DNA of 64,000 bases, from the NCBI RefSeq assembly GCF_018130695.1, contig NZ_JAFCJX010000006.1, forward strand, positions 62,001 to 126,000, given 5' to 3'. Origin of the DNA: Bradyrhizobium jicamae (lineage in GTDB: Bacteria; Pseudomonadota; Alphaproteobacteria; Rhizobiales; Xanthobacteraceae). Below the pieces are notes generated by a model. That model worked only from the letters and a program-made list of their open reading frames with translations. It searched no databases and was not told where the DNA came from. Shown here piece by piece: positions 18,071-27,169 of the stretch (positions are counted from its first letter, which is position 1; every line of letters starts with the position of its first letter). Position numbers and translations under genes: made by a program.

Positions 18071-20320
18071 TCAGGCCGCGACCACGCGCGGCCCGGGCTC
18101 GACAGTGTCCGATGACTGGCGCGGCTTGCTCAGCATCGTCACCTCGGAGAAGCCAACCGCCCGGAGCTGGTCGCACATCTGGGTGCGGGCGGCCTGCGCC
18201 ATCGACGCATCGGGCACCACCACCGCGCGGGCATGCGTGGTGAGCAGCTCCGCCGGGAGGTCGGCGGCGGCGCCGGCGTCGAGCAGCACGTGATCGTAGA
18301 CACGCAGCAGCGCGTCGATGGCGAGCGTCAACCGCGGCGACTGCAGCTGGCTGCGATCGAAGCCGGGGCGGCCGGCGCTGACGAGGTGAACCCGCGAGAG
18401 CTTGTCGCGGGTGATGATCTCTGCGAACGAGGCCTCGCCTTGCATCAGCTCGGCAAGGCCGGGCGCGGCAGGATCGACCGCGACCGCCGTCATGGTCGGC
18501 GAGGACGCGACGAGATCGACCACCACGACCCTGGCCTGGCGGCCCATCAGGCGCGCCAGCGTCAGCGCGGTCAACGTGATGCCTTCGGCCGAGGCGGTGC
18601 CGAGGATCGTGACCTTGTGGGCGGCGGGACCGGCCGCGCACAGCGTCTCGGCCAGTTGCTCGATCTCGCCGATGGTTTTGGCCATGACGGGCTCCGGCGC
18701 GACAGGTGGGCTCACGACGCGCTCGATTTCGACCGGCTCGGGCACGACCTCCTCCGAGGTGTGCTCGATCTCGAACTCGGGCTCCGGCTCGATCGCCGCC
18801 TCGACGACAGGGGCACGAACCGGTGCGCGGGCCGGCGTCCGCACGCCGCGCGGCGCGGTCATGCGCAACAGCTCGCCGGTGATGATGATGCCCGAGGAGA
18901 GCAGCAGCGTCGCCAGCGTCGCGATCAGCATGATCGGCAGCTTCTTCGGATAGGCCGGCAGGTTGGAGACGGTGGCGCGCGAGATGATGCGGCCATCGGC
19001 TGGCGCCGTCTCGATGTTCTCGCGGGCCGCAGCCTCGCGATACTTCGCCAGATAGGATTCGAGCAGGTCGCGCTGCGCCTTGGCCTCACGCTCCAGCGCG
19101 CGGAGCTGCACGTCCTGGCCGTTGTTCGAGGACGCCTGCTTCTTCAGCTGGTCGAGGCTCGCCGTGAGCGCCTCGACCCGGCCGCCGGCGACGCGGGCGT
19201 CATTGTCGAGCGAGCGCGACACCTTGCTCGCCTCGTCACGCAACTGCCGGTCGAGATCGGCGAGCTGTGCTTTCAATTCCTTGATGCGGGGATGGCCGTC
19301 GAGCAGCGTCGAGGACTGCTCGGCGAGCTGCGCGCGCAGGGTCACGCGCTGCTCGGACAGGCGGCGGATCAGCTCCGAATTCAGCACCTCGGAGGCTTCG
19401 ATCGGCTTGTTGCTCTGGACCATCTCACGGATCAGCCGTGCCTTGGTCTCGGTGTCGGCCTTCAGCGCGCGCGCATTGTTGAGCTGGGTGTTGAGCTCGC
19501 CCATCTGCTGGTTGGACAGCGTGGTGTTGTTGGTGCCGACGAACAGGCCGGACTTCGAGCGGAAATCCTCGACCCGGGCATCGGCCTCCGCGACCTTCTT
19601 GCGCAGGTTTTCGATCTCGCCCGACAGCCAGGTGGTGGCCGACTTGGCCTGATCCTGCCGCGCCGATTGCTGCAGCACCAGATAGCCCTCGCCGATCGAA
19701 TTGGCGACGCGCGCGGCGAGCTCCGGATCGCGCGACTGGAATTCGATCACGATGACGCGCGACTTGTCGACGGCGTAGGCCGTGAAGCGATCATAATAGG
19801 CTTCCAGCACCCGCTCTTCCGGCGTCAGCGAGAACGGATCGCGGCCGATGCCGACCAGCGCCAGCAGCGACTTCACCGGCGAGAAGCCCTGCAGCACCGG
19901 ATCGAATTCGGGACGTTCGGCCAGCTTGTTCTTCTTGATGATCTCGCGGGCGAGATCGCGCGACTGCAACAGCTGCACCTGGCTCGTCACCGCTTCGGCG
20001 TCGGGGCCGGAGCGCTCCCCCTGGTCGCGCTCGCCGTTGGGGCGCAGGAAGACGTTCTCGCGGCCATCGACGAGGATGCGCACTTCCGACTTGTAGCGCG
20101 GGGTGACCATATTGACGGCGACGAGCGACACCGTCAGCGCCAGCAAAGTCGGGACGATGATCCAATTCCGCTTGCGCACCAACGCCTGGCCGAGCGCATG
20201 GAGATCGAGATCGCCGGATTCGGAAACGGGAGCCGCCTTGATGACAGCCGGCACGGGCTTCGACAGCGCCCGCTTCACCACGGCCTTGTCCTTGCCCTTT
20301 TGCCAAAACGCCAAACGCAT
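18071..20320 (-). CDS. Wzz/ExoP-like polysaccharide copolymerase with degenerate ATPase domain
   Basis: The 749-residue protein has a Wzz domain with a first membrane helix near residues 50-75, a long coiled-coil region (about 200-430), GNVR/second membrane segment near AYPKKLPIMLIATLATLLLSSGI, and a C-terminal CpsD-like domain (about 565-735). In that domain the Walker A equivalent reads GTASAEGIT (574-582), without the GK[ST] lysine, while Walker A-prime VVVVDL and Walker B VLLDA remain. The end has no Tyr cluster. It should control export and chain length but is unlikely to be an active tyrosine kinase. The ATG at 20320 follows GGGAG. It is divergent from the Wza-like gene. Confidence 0.85.
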   Translation of the reverse strand: MRLAFWQKGKDKAVVKRALSKPVPAVIKAAPVSESGDLDLHALGQALVRKRNWIIVPTLLALTVSLVAVNMVTPRYKSEVRILVDGRENVFLRPNGERDQGERSGPDAEAVTSQVQLLQSRDLAREIIKKNKLAERPEFDPVLQGFSPVKSLLALVGIGRDPFSLTPEERVLEAYYDRFTAYAVDKSRVIVIEFQSRDPELAARVANSIGEGYLVLQQSARQDQAKSATTWLSGEIENLRKKVAEADARVEDFRSKSGLFVGTNNTTLSNQQMGELNTQLNNARALKADTETKARLIREMVQSNKPIEASEVLNSELIRRLSEQRVTLRAQLAEQSSTLLDGHPRIKELKAQLADLDRQLRDEASKVSRSLDNDARVAGGRVEALTASLDQLKKQASSNNGQDVQLRALEREAKAQRDLLESYLAKYREAAARENIETAPADGRIISRATVSNLPAYPKKLPIMLIATLATLLLSSGIIITGELLRMTAPRGVRTPARAPVRAPVVEAAIEPEPEFEIEHTSEEVVPEPVEIERVVSPPVAPEPVMAKTIGEIEQLAETLCAAGPAAHKVTILGTASAEGITLTALTLARLMGRQARVVVVDLVASSPTMTAVAVDPAAPGLAELMQGEASFAEIITRDKLSRVHLVSAGRPGFDRSQLQSPRLTLAIDALLRVYDHVLLDAGAAADLPAELLTTHARAVVVPDASMAQAARTQMCDQLRAVGFSEVTMLSKPRQSSDTVEPGPRVVAA

Positions 20321-20506
20321 CGCACACTCCCGCGGACGCCACGACTCTCTGCGTGAACCCGGCCGATTACACTCCATTAAGGTTGCCGCTGGGTTAATTG
20401 ACTCATTTCACAGGCGAAACCGCCGCGGCGAGCCAGCGCGCGGTGACGCTTTGTTAACCATGACAGCCGTTAATCGGACCCGTTATTGGTCCCAGGATTC
20501 TTTGAA

Positions 20507-21097
20507 ATGCGCGGCCTGCGCACCCCCATTGTCTGTCTGGTTGCTGCGCTCGCGCTGTCGGGCTGCGTGCAGACGATGTCTGTCGCCCCCGCCCCGATGG
20601 CCGTCGCCTATGCCCAGCCGGCGCCCGTGCCGTTCGACGGCGCCTATCATCTCGACGCCGGCGACAGGCTGCGCGTCGTCGTCTATGGCCAGGAAGGCCT
20701 CACCAACACCTATGCGATCGACGCCGCGGGCTCGATCACCATGCCGCTGATCGGCAGCGTGCCGGCGCGCGGTCGCACGCCATCAGGGCTTGCCGCAGAA
20801 ATCTCGGCCAAGCTGCGCGGCGGCTTCATCCGCGAGCCTTCGGTCGCCGTCGAGATCGAATCGTATCGGCCGTTCTTCATCCTCGGCGAGGTCGCAGCAC
20901 CCGGCCAATATCCCTACGTGCCGAACATGACGGTCGAGAGCGCGGTGGCGATCGCCGGCGGCTTCTCGCCCCGCGCCAAGCGCGACCGTGTCACCCTCAC
21001 CCACACTGACGCTTCCGGCGCCGGACGCTTCGTCGTGCCGCTGGGCACGCCGATCAGCCCGGGCGACACCGTGTTCGTCGGCGAACGCTGGTTCTGA
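20507..21097 (+). CDS. Wza/ExoF-like polysaccharide export lipoprotein
   Basis: The 196-residue protein starts with a lipoprotein signal (MRGLRTPIVCLVAALALSGC, lipobox LSGC). It then has the Poly_export domain (YHLDAGDRLRVVVYGQEGLTNTYAIDAAGSITMPLIG) and an SLBB motif (PFFILGEVAAPGQYPYVPNMTVESAVAIAGG). It would form the outer-membrane exit channel for the polysaccharide and work with the Wzz-like protein. The ATG at 20507 is preferred over a TTG at 20486. The glycosyltransferase gene begins 4 bases after its stop. Confidence 0.9.
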   Translation: MRGLRTPIVCLVAALALSGCVQTMSVAPAPMAVAYAQPAPVPFDGAYHLDAGDRLRVVVYGQEGLTNTYAIDAAGSITMPLIGSVPARGRTPSGLAAEISAKLRGGFIREPSVAVEIESYRPFFILGEVAAPGQYPYVPNMTVESAVAIAGGFSPRAKRDRVTLTHTDASGAGRFVVPLGTPISPGDTVFVGERWF

Positions 21098-21101
21098 GCC
21101 G

Positions 21102-22247
21102 ATGGCGCAAGATCAGGACCAGGTTCGGGACACGCCGCTGCGCATCCTGCATGTCGTGCGGGCGCCGGTCGGCGGCATCTTTCGCCACATCCTCGACGTC
21201 GCCAACGGCCAGATCGCCCGCGGCCATCACGTCGGCATCATCGCCGACAGCATCACCGGCGGCGAGCGCGCCGACGCCGCGTTCGCCGAGCTTGCGCCGC
21301 GCCTGAAGCTCGGCGTGCACCGCGTCGCGATCCGCCGCGAGCCCGGCCTCGGCGACGCGATGGCGTTCCTCCAGATCGTCCGCCTGATCATGAAGCTGAA
21401 GCCCCAGGTGCTGCACGGCCACGGCGCCAAGGCCGGCACCTATGTCCGGATGCGGCCGCGCTCGAAGACGACCATCCGCATCTACACGCCGCATGGCGGT
21501 TCGCTGCACTACCCGCTCGACACGCTGAAGGGCAATCTCTACGCCCGCCTCGAGCGGACCCAGATGAACAGCACCGACCTGTTCCTGTTCGAGAGCGCAT
21601 TCGCCCGCGACACCTATCAGCGCACGGTCGGCACGCCGGCTGGCCTCGTGCGCTGCGTCTTCAACGGCGTGACCGCCGAGGAATTCGAGCCTGTCGTCAA
21701 GGCCGATGACGCCACCGACCTCGTCTATGTCGGCGAGTTCCGCCACATCAAGGGCGCCGATCTCCTGATCGACGCGGTGGCGCAGCTGCGTGCCGGCGGC
21801 AAGCCGGTGACGCTGACGCTGGGTGGCGATGGCGAGGAATTCGAGAAGCTGAAGGAACAGGTCAGGCGCCTGGCGCTGGGCGATGCCGTGCGCTTCATCG
21901 GCCATGTCAAGGCGCGCTACGGCTTCTCCAAGGGCAGCCTGCTGGTGGTTCCCTCGCGCGGCGATTCCATGCCCTATGTGGTGATCGAGGCCGGCGCGGC
22001 CGGAATCCCGATGATCGCGGCCAATGTCGGCGGCATCCCTGAAATCTTCGACACCCACAAGGACGCGCTGTTTGCGCCGAGCAATGCCAGCGCGATGGCC
22101 GAGGCCATCAAGGCGGCGCTGGACAATCCCGTTGCGACGCAAGCACGCGCGCAGAAACTGCGGGAACGGATAGAGCAGCATTTCTCGCAAAGCGCCATGG
22201 TCGAGGGCGTGCTCGCCGGCTATCGCGACGCATTTGCCAACCGTTAA
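21102..22247 (+). CDS. Glycosyltransferase family 4
   Basis: This 381-residue GT-B enzyme begins LRILHVVRAPVGGIFRHILDVANGQIARGHHVGI and has a central HGHGAKAGTYVRMRP segment. The C-terminal donor domain has VGEFRHIKGADLLIDAVAQL, LGGDGEE and PSRGDSMPYVVIEAGAAGIPMIAANVGGIPE with the E-x7-E-like pair. It would add a sugar to the lipid-linked repeat unit at the cytoplasmic face. The true start is the ATG at 21102, just after the wza-like stop; the longer frame runs antisense to nothing real upstream. Confidence 0.88.
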   Translation: MAQDQDQVRDTPLRILHVVRAPVGGIFRHILDVANGQIARGHHVGIIADSITGGERADAAFAELAPRLKLGVHRVAIRREPGLGDAMAFLQIVRLIMKLKPQVLHGHGAKAGTYVRMRPRSKTTIRIYTPHGGSLHYPLDTLKGNLYARLERTQMNSTDLFLFESAFARDTYQRTVGTPAGLVRCVFNGVTAEEFEPVVKADDATDLVYVGEFRHIKGADLLIDAVAQLRAGGKPVTLTLGGDGEEFEKLKEQVRRLALGDAVRFIGHVKARYGFSKGSLLVVPSRGDSMPYVVIEAGAAGIPMIAANVGGIPEIFDTHKDALFAPSNASAMAEAIKAALDNPVATQARAQKLRERIEQHFSQSAMVEGVLAGYRDAFANR

Positions 22248-22343
22248 CCATTCCTTACCGACGTAACCGTTTCTTCCGATTTGCTCCTTAGGTTCCAGGG
22301 CTGGGGAATTTCGCCCCGGCGAGCGCATGCCTATTTGGATTGC

Positions 22344-23909
22344 ATGCGCGAAAACGGACGCAGAGACGTGGAACAGATCAACGCTCGCTCAATGCTCGAT
22401 GCGGCGGCGGCAACGGCAACAGCCGGCCGTCCGCAAGTGGAACGCCGGCGCCGCTTGTCGCCGGCCGCGCTCGAAGTCACCAACCAGAAGGTCCGCGGCG
22501 CCTATTCGCCGATCGTGATCGCCGGTGGCGCGCGCGTCGCCGATTTCGTGCTGCTCACCCTGGTCGGCGTCGGGCTCTATCTCGCCTATGTGATGCCGCT
22601 CGCCGGCTTCCACTGGGAATATATCGCGTCGATCCTCGGCATGAGCATCGCGGCAGTGGTGTGCTTCCAGGCCGCCGATATCTACCAGGTGCAGGTGTTC
22701 CGCGGCCAGCTCCGCCAGATGACGCTGATGATCTCGTCATGGGCATTCGTCTTCCTGCTGTTCATCGGCGTGTCGTTCCTGGCCAAACTCGGCGGCGAGG
22801 TCTCGCGGGTCTGGCTGTCGTCGTTCTTCTTCGTCGGCCTCGCCGCGCTGATCATCGAGCGGCTGGCGCTGCGCAGCCTGGTCCGCGCCTGGGCGCGCGA
22901 CGGCCGGCTCGATCGCCGCACCATCATCGTCGGCGCCGACCAGAACGGCGAGCAGCTGGTCGAGGCGCTGAAGGCGCAGGACGATTCCGACATCCACGTG
23001 CTCGGCGTATTCGACGACCGCAATGACGGCCGCGCGCTCGACACCTGCGCCGGGGCGCGCAAGCTCGGCAAGGTCGACGACATCGTCGAGTTCGCCCGCC
23101 GCACCCGCGTCGATCTCGTGCTGTTCGCGCTGCCGATCTCGGCGGAGACGCGCATCCTGGAGATGCTGAAAAAGCTCTGGGTGCTGCCGGTCGACATCCG
23201 CCTGTCGGCGCACACCAACAAGCTGCGCTTCCGTCCCCGCTCCTATTCCTATCTCGGCGAAGTGCCGACGCTCGACGTGTTCGAGGCACCGATCACCGAT
23301 TGGGATCTGGTCATGAAATGGTTGTTCGACCGCGTGGTCGGCAGCCTCGCGCTGCTCGCGGCGCTACCGGTCATGGCGCTGGTCGCGCTGGCGGTGAAGC
23401 TCGACAGCCCCGGCCCGGTGCTGTTCCGCCAGAAGCGCTTCGGCTTCAACAATGAGCGCATCGACGTCTACAAATTCCGCTCGATGTATCACCACCAGGC
23501 CGACCCGACCGCCTCGAAGGTTGTGACCAAGAACGATCCGCGCGTCACCCGCGTCGGCCGCTTCATTCGCAAGACCAGCCTCGACGAGCTGCCGCAGCTG
23601 TTCAACGTGGTGTTCAAGGGCAACCTCTCGCTGGTCGGCCCGCGTCCGCATGCCGTGCAGGGCAAGCTGCAGAGCCGGCTGTTCGACGAGGCCGTCGACG
23701 GCTATTTCGCCCGCCACCGCGTCAAGCCCGGGATCACCGGCTGGGCCCAGATCAACGGCTGGCGCGGCGAGATCGACAATGAAGAGAAGATCCAGAAACG
23801 CGTCGAGTTCGACCTCTACTACATCGAGAACTGGTCGGTGCTGTTCGACCTCTTCATCCTGCTGAAGACGCCGATCTCGCTGCTGACCAAGAACGAGAAC
23901 GCCTACTAA
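22344..23909 (+). CDS. Undecaprenyl-phosphate glucose phosphotransferase (WcaJ/ExoY-type priming enzyme)
   Basis: The 521-residue protein has four N-terminal helices (about residues 45-150), a CoA-binding-like Rossmann domain ([18 protein letters not shown]), and a C-terminal bacterial sugar transferase domain. That domain has [47 protein letters not shown] and [16 protein letters not shown]. It transfers glucose- or galactose-1-phosphate to undecaprenyl phosphate to start each repeat unit. The start is ambiguous: ATG 22344 is used here, while GTG 22368 or the TTG at 22281 are possible. It is a likely anchor gene of the locus. Confidence 0.88.
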   Translation: MRENGRRDVEQINARSMLDAAAATATAGRPQVERRRRLSPAALEVTNQKVRGAYSPIVIAGGARVADFVLLTLVGVGLYLAYVMPLAGFHWEYIASILGMSIAAVVCFQAADIYQVQVFRGQLRQMTLMISSWAFVFLLFIGVSFLAKLGGEVSRVWLSSFFFVGLAALIIERLALRSLVRAWARDGRLDRRTIIVGADQNGEQLVEALKAQDDSDIHVLGVFDDRNDGRALDTCAGARKLGKVDDIVEFARRTRVDLVLFALPISAETRILEMLKKLWVLPVDIRLSAHTNKLRFRPRSYSYLGEVPTLDVFEAPITDWDLVMKWLFDRVVGSLALLAALPVMALVALAVKLDSPGPVLFRQKRFGFNNERIDVYKFRSMYHHQADPTASKVVTKNDPRVTRVGRFIRKTSLDELPQLFNVVFKGNLSLVGPRPHAVQGKLQSRLFDEAVDGYFARHRVKPGITGWAQINGWRGEIDNEEKIQKRVEFDLYYIENWSVLFDLFILLKTPISLLTKNENAY

Positions 23910-23970
23910 TTCGCTGCGCCGGGCGCGTGCCCGGCAGGCTTGTGTACCTGTTGCGTTGCGTGAGTATCCG

Positions 23971-25230
23971 ATGGCCTATGCGGCGACAGCCGGCACTGCA
24001 TATCCGCACGCGACGGCAGCGCCCGGCGTGCTGGCGCTGCAGCGGGCGCTGGTGTGGCTGGCCGGCGCGTCCGGCGCCATCGTCTTCATCGAGCCGAGCC
24101 CCTATGAGATCGTCACGCTGATCGCCAGCGTGCTGTTCTTCGCCACCGGCATGCGGATGCGGCTCGTGTTCATGCCGCTGCTGTTCGCACTGGTCGTGCT
24201 CAACACCGGCTACAGCATCGGCGCGATCCCGTTCCTCGACAAGTCGGAGGTGATGAACTGGATCTTCACCTCCTGGTACATGGCCATCACCGTGATCCTG
24301 TTCGCCATGGTGATATCAGAGGATACCGAGGCGCGGCTCGACATGCTCCGGCGCGGGCTCGTGGTCGGGGCGATGATCGCCTCGCTCGCGGGGATCGGCG
24401 GCTACTTCCATCTGGTGCCCGGCGGCTACGACCTGCTGACGCTGTACGATCGCGCCCGCGGCACCTTCAAGGACCCGAACGTGCTCGGCGCGTTCCTGAT
24501 CCTGCCTGCCCTGTTCGCGCTGCAGAGCGTGGTCTCGGACCGATTTGGCAAGGCCTTCCGCAACGCCATCGCGTTCGGCATCATGTCGCTGGCGATCCTG
24601 CTCGCGTTCTCGCGCGCCGCCTGGGGCGGCCTCGTCATCACCTCGGCCTTCATGCTGGCAATGATGGTGCTGACCAGCCGCTCGCAGGCGCAGCGCTCGC
24701 GCATCATCGTGATGGCGCTGGTCGCGGTGATCGTCGCGGTGGCGCTGATCGCGGTGCTCCTGTCATTCGACTCGATCGCACAGATGTTCAAGCAGCGCGC
24801 GAGCTTCGACCAGAGCTATGACGAGGGCCGGTTCGGCCGCTTCGGCCGCCACATCCTCGGCGCCCAGATGGCGCTCGATTTGCCGTTCGGCATCGGGCCG
24901 CTGCAGTTCCACAACTATTTCCCCGAGGACACTCACAACTCCTATCTCAACGCCTTCATGTCGGGCGGCTGGATCTCGGGGCTGTGCTATCCGGCGCTGG
25001 TGTTCGTCAGCGTGCTCACCGGCTTCCGCTACGTCTTCGTGCGCGTGCCCTGGCAGCGCACGTATCTGGCGATCTTCGCCGCCTTCCTCGGCACGGTGGG
25101 CGAAGCCTTCATCATCGATACCGACCACTGGCGGCATTTCTGGATGATGCTGGGCACGATGTGGGGCATGTACGCCGCCGCGGAAACCTGGCGCGCCGCC
25201 AACGCTACCGGATCGGCGGCTTCATCTTGA
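23971..25230 (+). CDS. O-antigen ligase/polymerase family membrane protein (Wzy/WaaL-like)
   Basis: This 419-residue protein has about ten hydrophobic helices and a long periplasmic loop before the last third containing YDRARGTFKDPNVLGAFLILP and FGIGPLQFHNYFPEDTHNSYLNAFMSGG. Those segments match the Wzy_C/O-antigen ligase family. It most likely polymerises or ligates repeat units at the outer face of the inner membrane, completing the Wzx/Wzy-type set. The ATG at 23971 (MAYAATAGT) is preferred over a TTG five codons upstream. No Wzx flippase is in the window. Confidence 0.8.
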   Translation: MAYAATAGTAYPHATAAPGVLALQRALVWLAGASGAIVFIEPSPYEIVTLIASVLFFATGMRMRLVFMPLLFALVVLNTGYSIGAIPFLDKSEVMNWIFTSWYMAITVILFAMVISEDTEARLDMLRRGLVVGAMIASLAGIGGYFHLVPGGYDLLTLYDRARGTFKDPNVLGAFLILPALFALQSVVSDRFGKAFRNAIAFGIMSLAILLAFSRAAWGGLVITSAFMLAMMVLTSRSQAQRSRIIVMALVAVIVAVALIAVLLSFDSIAQMFKQRASFDQSYDEGRFGRFGRHILGAQMALDLPFGIGPLQFHNYFPEDTHNSYLNAFMSGGWISGLCYPALVFVSVLTGFRYVFVRVPWQRTYLAIFAAFLGTVGEAFIIDTDHWRHFWMMLGTMWGMYAAAETWRAANATGSAASS

Positions 25231-25726
25231 GGCTGGCGCGCTTCGCGGGCGGCGTCTCGATCACGCCCTTCAGCGCCTCGGTCGCCTCCAGCACGCCCTT
25301 GTAGCCGTCATTGGCGAAGCGCAGCAGCAACCGCAGCTCCTCGTCGTTGTAGCCACCCCAAACCTTCTGCATCGCCGCCTGCATCGGCACGTAGAACTTG
25401 CCGATCTCCTCGGCCTTCTCCACCACCACGGAGATGAAGACCTTGCGGCGGTCGCTGGCGTCGCGCTCGCGGCGGACATAGCCCGCCTTCTCCAGCCGAT
25501 CGACCACGCCGGTGATCGCGCCCGTCGTTAGCCCGGTCACTTCTGCGAGACGACCGGCGGTGACGCGTCCCTCCAGAAACAGGATGTCCATGCATTCCAT
25601 GTCGGATTGGGCAATTCCGGCAATGTTGGCAACGGCTTGGCCGTACATCACGCCCTGCGCCGAGGAGCGCCGCATGGCTTCCTCGAGCTCCTGCAACAGC
25701 GTCTCGCGCGATTTCGTCCTTGACAA
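25205..25726 (-). CDS. MarR-family transcriptional regulator
   Basis: The 173-residue protein has a MarR winged helix: MECMDILFLEGRVTAGRLAEVTGLTTGAITGVVDRLEKAGYVRRERDASDRRKVFISV around residues 43-100. It starts with TTG at 25726 after AGGAC. It is divergent from the FAD monooxygenase gene, with two palindromic sites between them, and its last 26 bases overlap the ligase gene. It most likely represses the monooxygenase until an aromatic ligand binds. Confidence 0.88.
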   Translation of the reverse strand: MSRTKSRETLLQELEEAMRRSSAQGVMYGQAVANIAGIAQSDMECMDILFLEGRVTAGRLAEVTGLTTGAITGVVDRLEKAGYVRRERDASDRRKVFISVVVEKAEEIGKFYVPMQAAMQKVWGGYNDEELRLLLRFANDGYKGVLEATEALKGVIETPPAKRASLKMKPPIR

Positions 25727-25755
25727 GGAAGGTCCTGTCTCTTACCGATTTGATA

Positions 25756-25785
25756 TCTTAGTAACTAAGAGAATTAGCTACTAAT
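25756..25785. promoter_or_regulatory. Two palindromic operator candidates between marR and FAD monooxygenase
   Basis: TCTTAGTAACTAAGA (25756-25770) is a perfect 7-bp-arm palindrome with one central base. ATTAGCTACTAAT (25773-25785) has 5-bp arms around CTA. Both share the TTAG/CTAA half-site. They lie between the divergent starts (25726 and 25821) in an AT-rich patch, as expected for MarR-family operators. Confidence 0.65.
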
Positions 25786-25820
25786 CTTTCCCTACCCCAC
25801 CCGACCGCAGGGAGCAAGGC

Positions 25821-27017
25821 ATGACACGACATCCCCGTAAAGCCCTGGTTATCGGCGCCGGCATCGCAGGCCCCGTGGCCGCGATGTTCATGAAGCGCGC
25901 CGGCATCGAGGCCGAGATCTACGAGTCCTGGCCCTACTCCACCGGGATCGGCGGCGGCCTGCAGATCGCGCCGAACGGCATGCATGTGCTGGCCGAGCTC
26001 GGCCTCGCCGACGAGTTGATCCGCCAGGGCTCGATCGCCGAATCCTTCGACTTCTATTCGCAGGGCGGCAAGAAGCTCGGCTCGCTCAATCACAACATGC
26101 GCGAGCGCTTCGGCCAGCCCGCGGTCAACATGTGCCGCGCCACGCTCAATGAAGCGCTGGTCGACAAGGCCTGGGCGTCGAACGTGTCCGTGTTCTTCGA
26201 GAAGCGGCTGGTCAAGATCGAGGATCGCGGCGACCAGCCCGTGATCGCCTATTTCGCCGACGGCACCACCGCCGAGGGCGACTTCGTGATCGGCGCCGAC
26301 GGCGTGCATTCCGCCGTGCGTCGCCACGTGATCCCGGATGGACCGACGCCGTTCGACACCGGCCTGATCGGCTTCGGCGGTTTCGTGCCGCGCGCGGTGC
26401 TCGGCAAGCGCGAGATCGGCCAGCGGGTCGAGACCACGTTCGGCCAGAGCGGCTTCTTCGGCTACGGCTTCTGCAGCAACGGTCCGAACGACGGCCTGAT
26501 GTGGTGGAGCACACAGCCCTCGCATGGCATGACGGCGGCCGCCTATCGCATCCGCAGTCAGGAGGAGATCCGCCAGCACCTCCGTGATTTCCACGCCGGC
26601 TGGCACGATCCGATTCCTGCGATCATCGATGCCGCCGAAAATATCGTCGTCACCGATACGCTCGACGTCGCGACGCTGCCGACCTGGTCGCGCAAGCGCA
26701 CCGTGCTGATCGGCGACGCCGCGCACGCGACGAGCCCGCACGCCGGACAAGGTGCTTCGCTCGCGCTGGAAGACGCGCTGCGGCTCGGCCGCCTGATGGC
26801 CGAGGGGCAGGAGCTCAGCGTGACCTTCCAGAATTTCGAGCTCGACCGTCGGCCCCGCGCCGAGAAGATCGTGGCGCTCGCCCGCCGCAACGGCAACAGC
26901 AAGCGCGAGTTCAGCGCCACCGGCGCCTGGATCCGGGATCACATGCTGAAGCTGCTGCTGCCGCTGTCGTCCAAGGGCATGGACTTCATGTACGCGTACA
27001 ATCCGCGGGCGGCGTAA
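25821..27017 (+). CDS. FAD-dependent monooxygenase (aromatic hydroxylase type)
   Basis: The 398-residue protein has the group A flavoprotein monooxygenase motifs: ALVIGAGIAGPVAAMFMKRAG (FAD GxGxxG), the DG-type VIGADGVHSAVR near residue 155, and VLIGDAAHATSPHAGQGASLALEDALRLGRL near 295. It resembles salicylate or 6-hydroxynicotinate hydroxylases and should hydroxylate an aromatic acid with NAD(P)H and O2. The MarR protein next door is its likely repressor. A purine-rich GGGAGCAAGGC precedes the ATG. Confidence 0.85.
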   Translation: MTRHPRKALVIGAGIAGPVAAMFMKRAGIEAEIYESWPYSTGIGGGLQIAPNGMHVLAELGLADELIRQGSIAESFDFYSQGGKKLGSLNHNMRERFGQPAVNMCRATLNEALVDKAWASNVSVFFEKRLVKIEDRGDQPVIAYFADGTTAEGDFVIGADGVHSAVRRHVIPDGPTPFDTGLIGFGGFVPRAVLGKREIGQRVETTFGQSGFFGYGFCSNGPNDGLMWWSTQPSHGMTAAAYRIRSQEEIRQHLRDFHAGWHDPIPAIIDAAENIVVTDTLDVATLPTWSRKRTVLIGDAAHATSPHAGQGASLALEDALRLGRLMAEGQELSVTFQNFELDRRPRAEKIVALARRNGNSKREFSATGAWIRDHMLKLLLPLSSKGMDFMYAYNPRAA

Positions 27018-27025
27018 CGCCTCTA

Positions 27026-27150
27026 CTTGTCATCCCCGCGAAAGCGGGGATCCAGTACGCCGCGGCCTCATCGGCTCAATCGCTGCCGTCTCTGGAATAC
27101 TGGGTCGCCCGGTCCATGTGCGCAGGAGCGCACAGGCCGGGCGATGACAC
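27026..27150. repeat. Dispersed intergenic repeat, family B, full-length copy
   Basis: The element begins TTGTCATCCCCGCGAAAGCGGGGATCC, continues with CAGTACGCCGCGGCC, and ends GGCCGGGCGATGACAC, so the ends are GTCATC/GATGAC inverted repeats with internal hairpins. A truncated, inverted copy is at 61613-61656. It follows the monooxygenase gene and may also act as a transcription end. Confidence 0.8.
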
Positions 27151-27169
27151 CGGAAGATGCCGCGCGACC

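Noticed and set aside
18233..20356. A 707-codon open frame antisense to the Wzz-like gene
   Set aside because: Its composition is typical of an antisense frame in GC-rich DNA and no family pattern is visible.
20988..21101. Upstream extension of the GT4 gene into wza-like gene
   Set aside because: The extension lies in another frame of the export gene; the ATG at 21102 directly after its stop is the natural start.
22244..22258. CtrA-like site TTAACCATTCCTTAC at the end of the GT4 gene
   Set aside because: It matches seven of eight bases of TTAA-N7-TTAA but lies at the stop codon of one gene and far from the next start; single near-matches are expected by chance.
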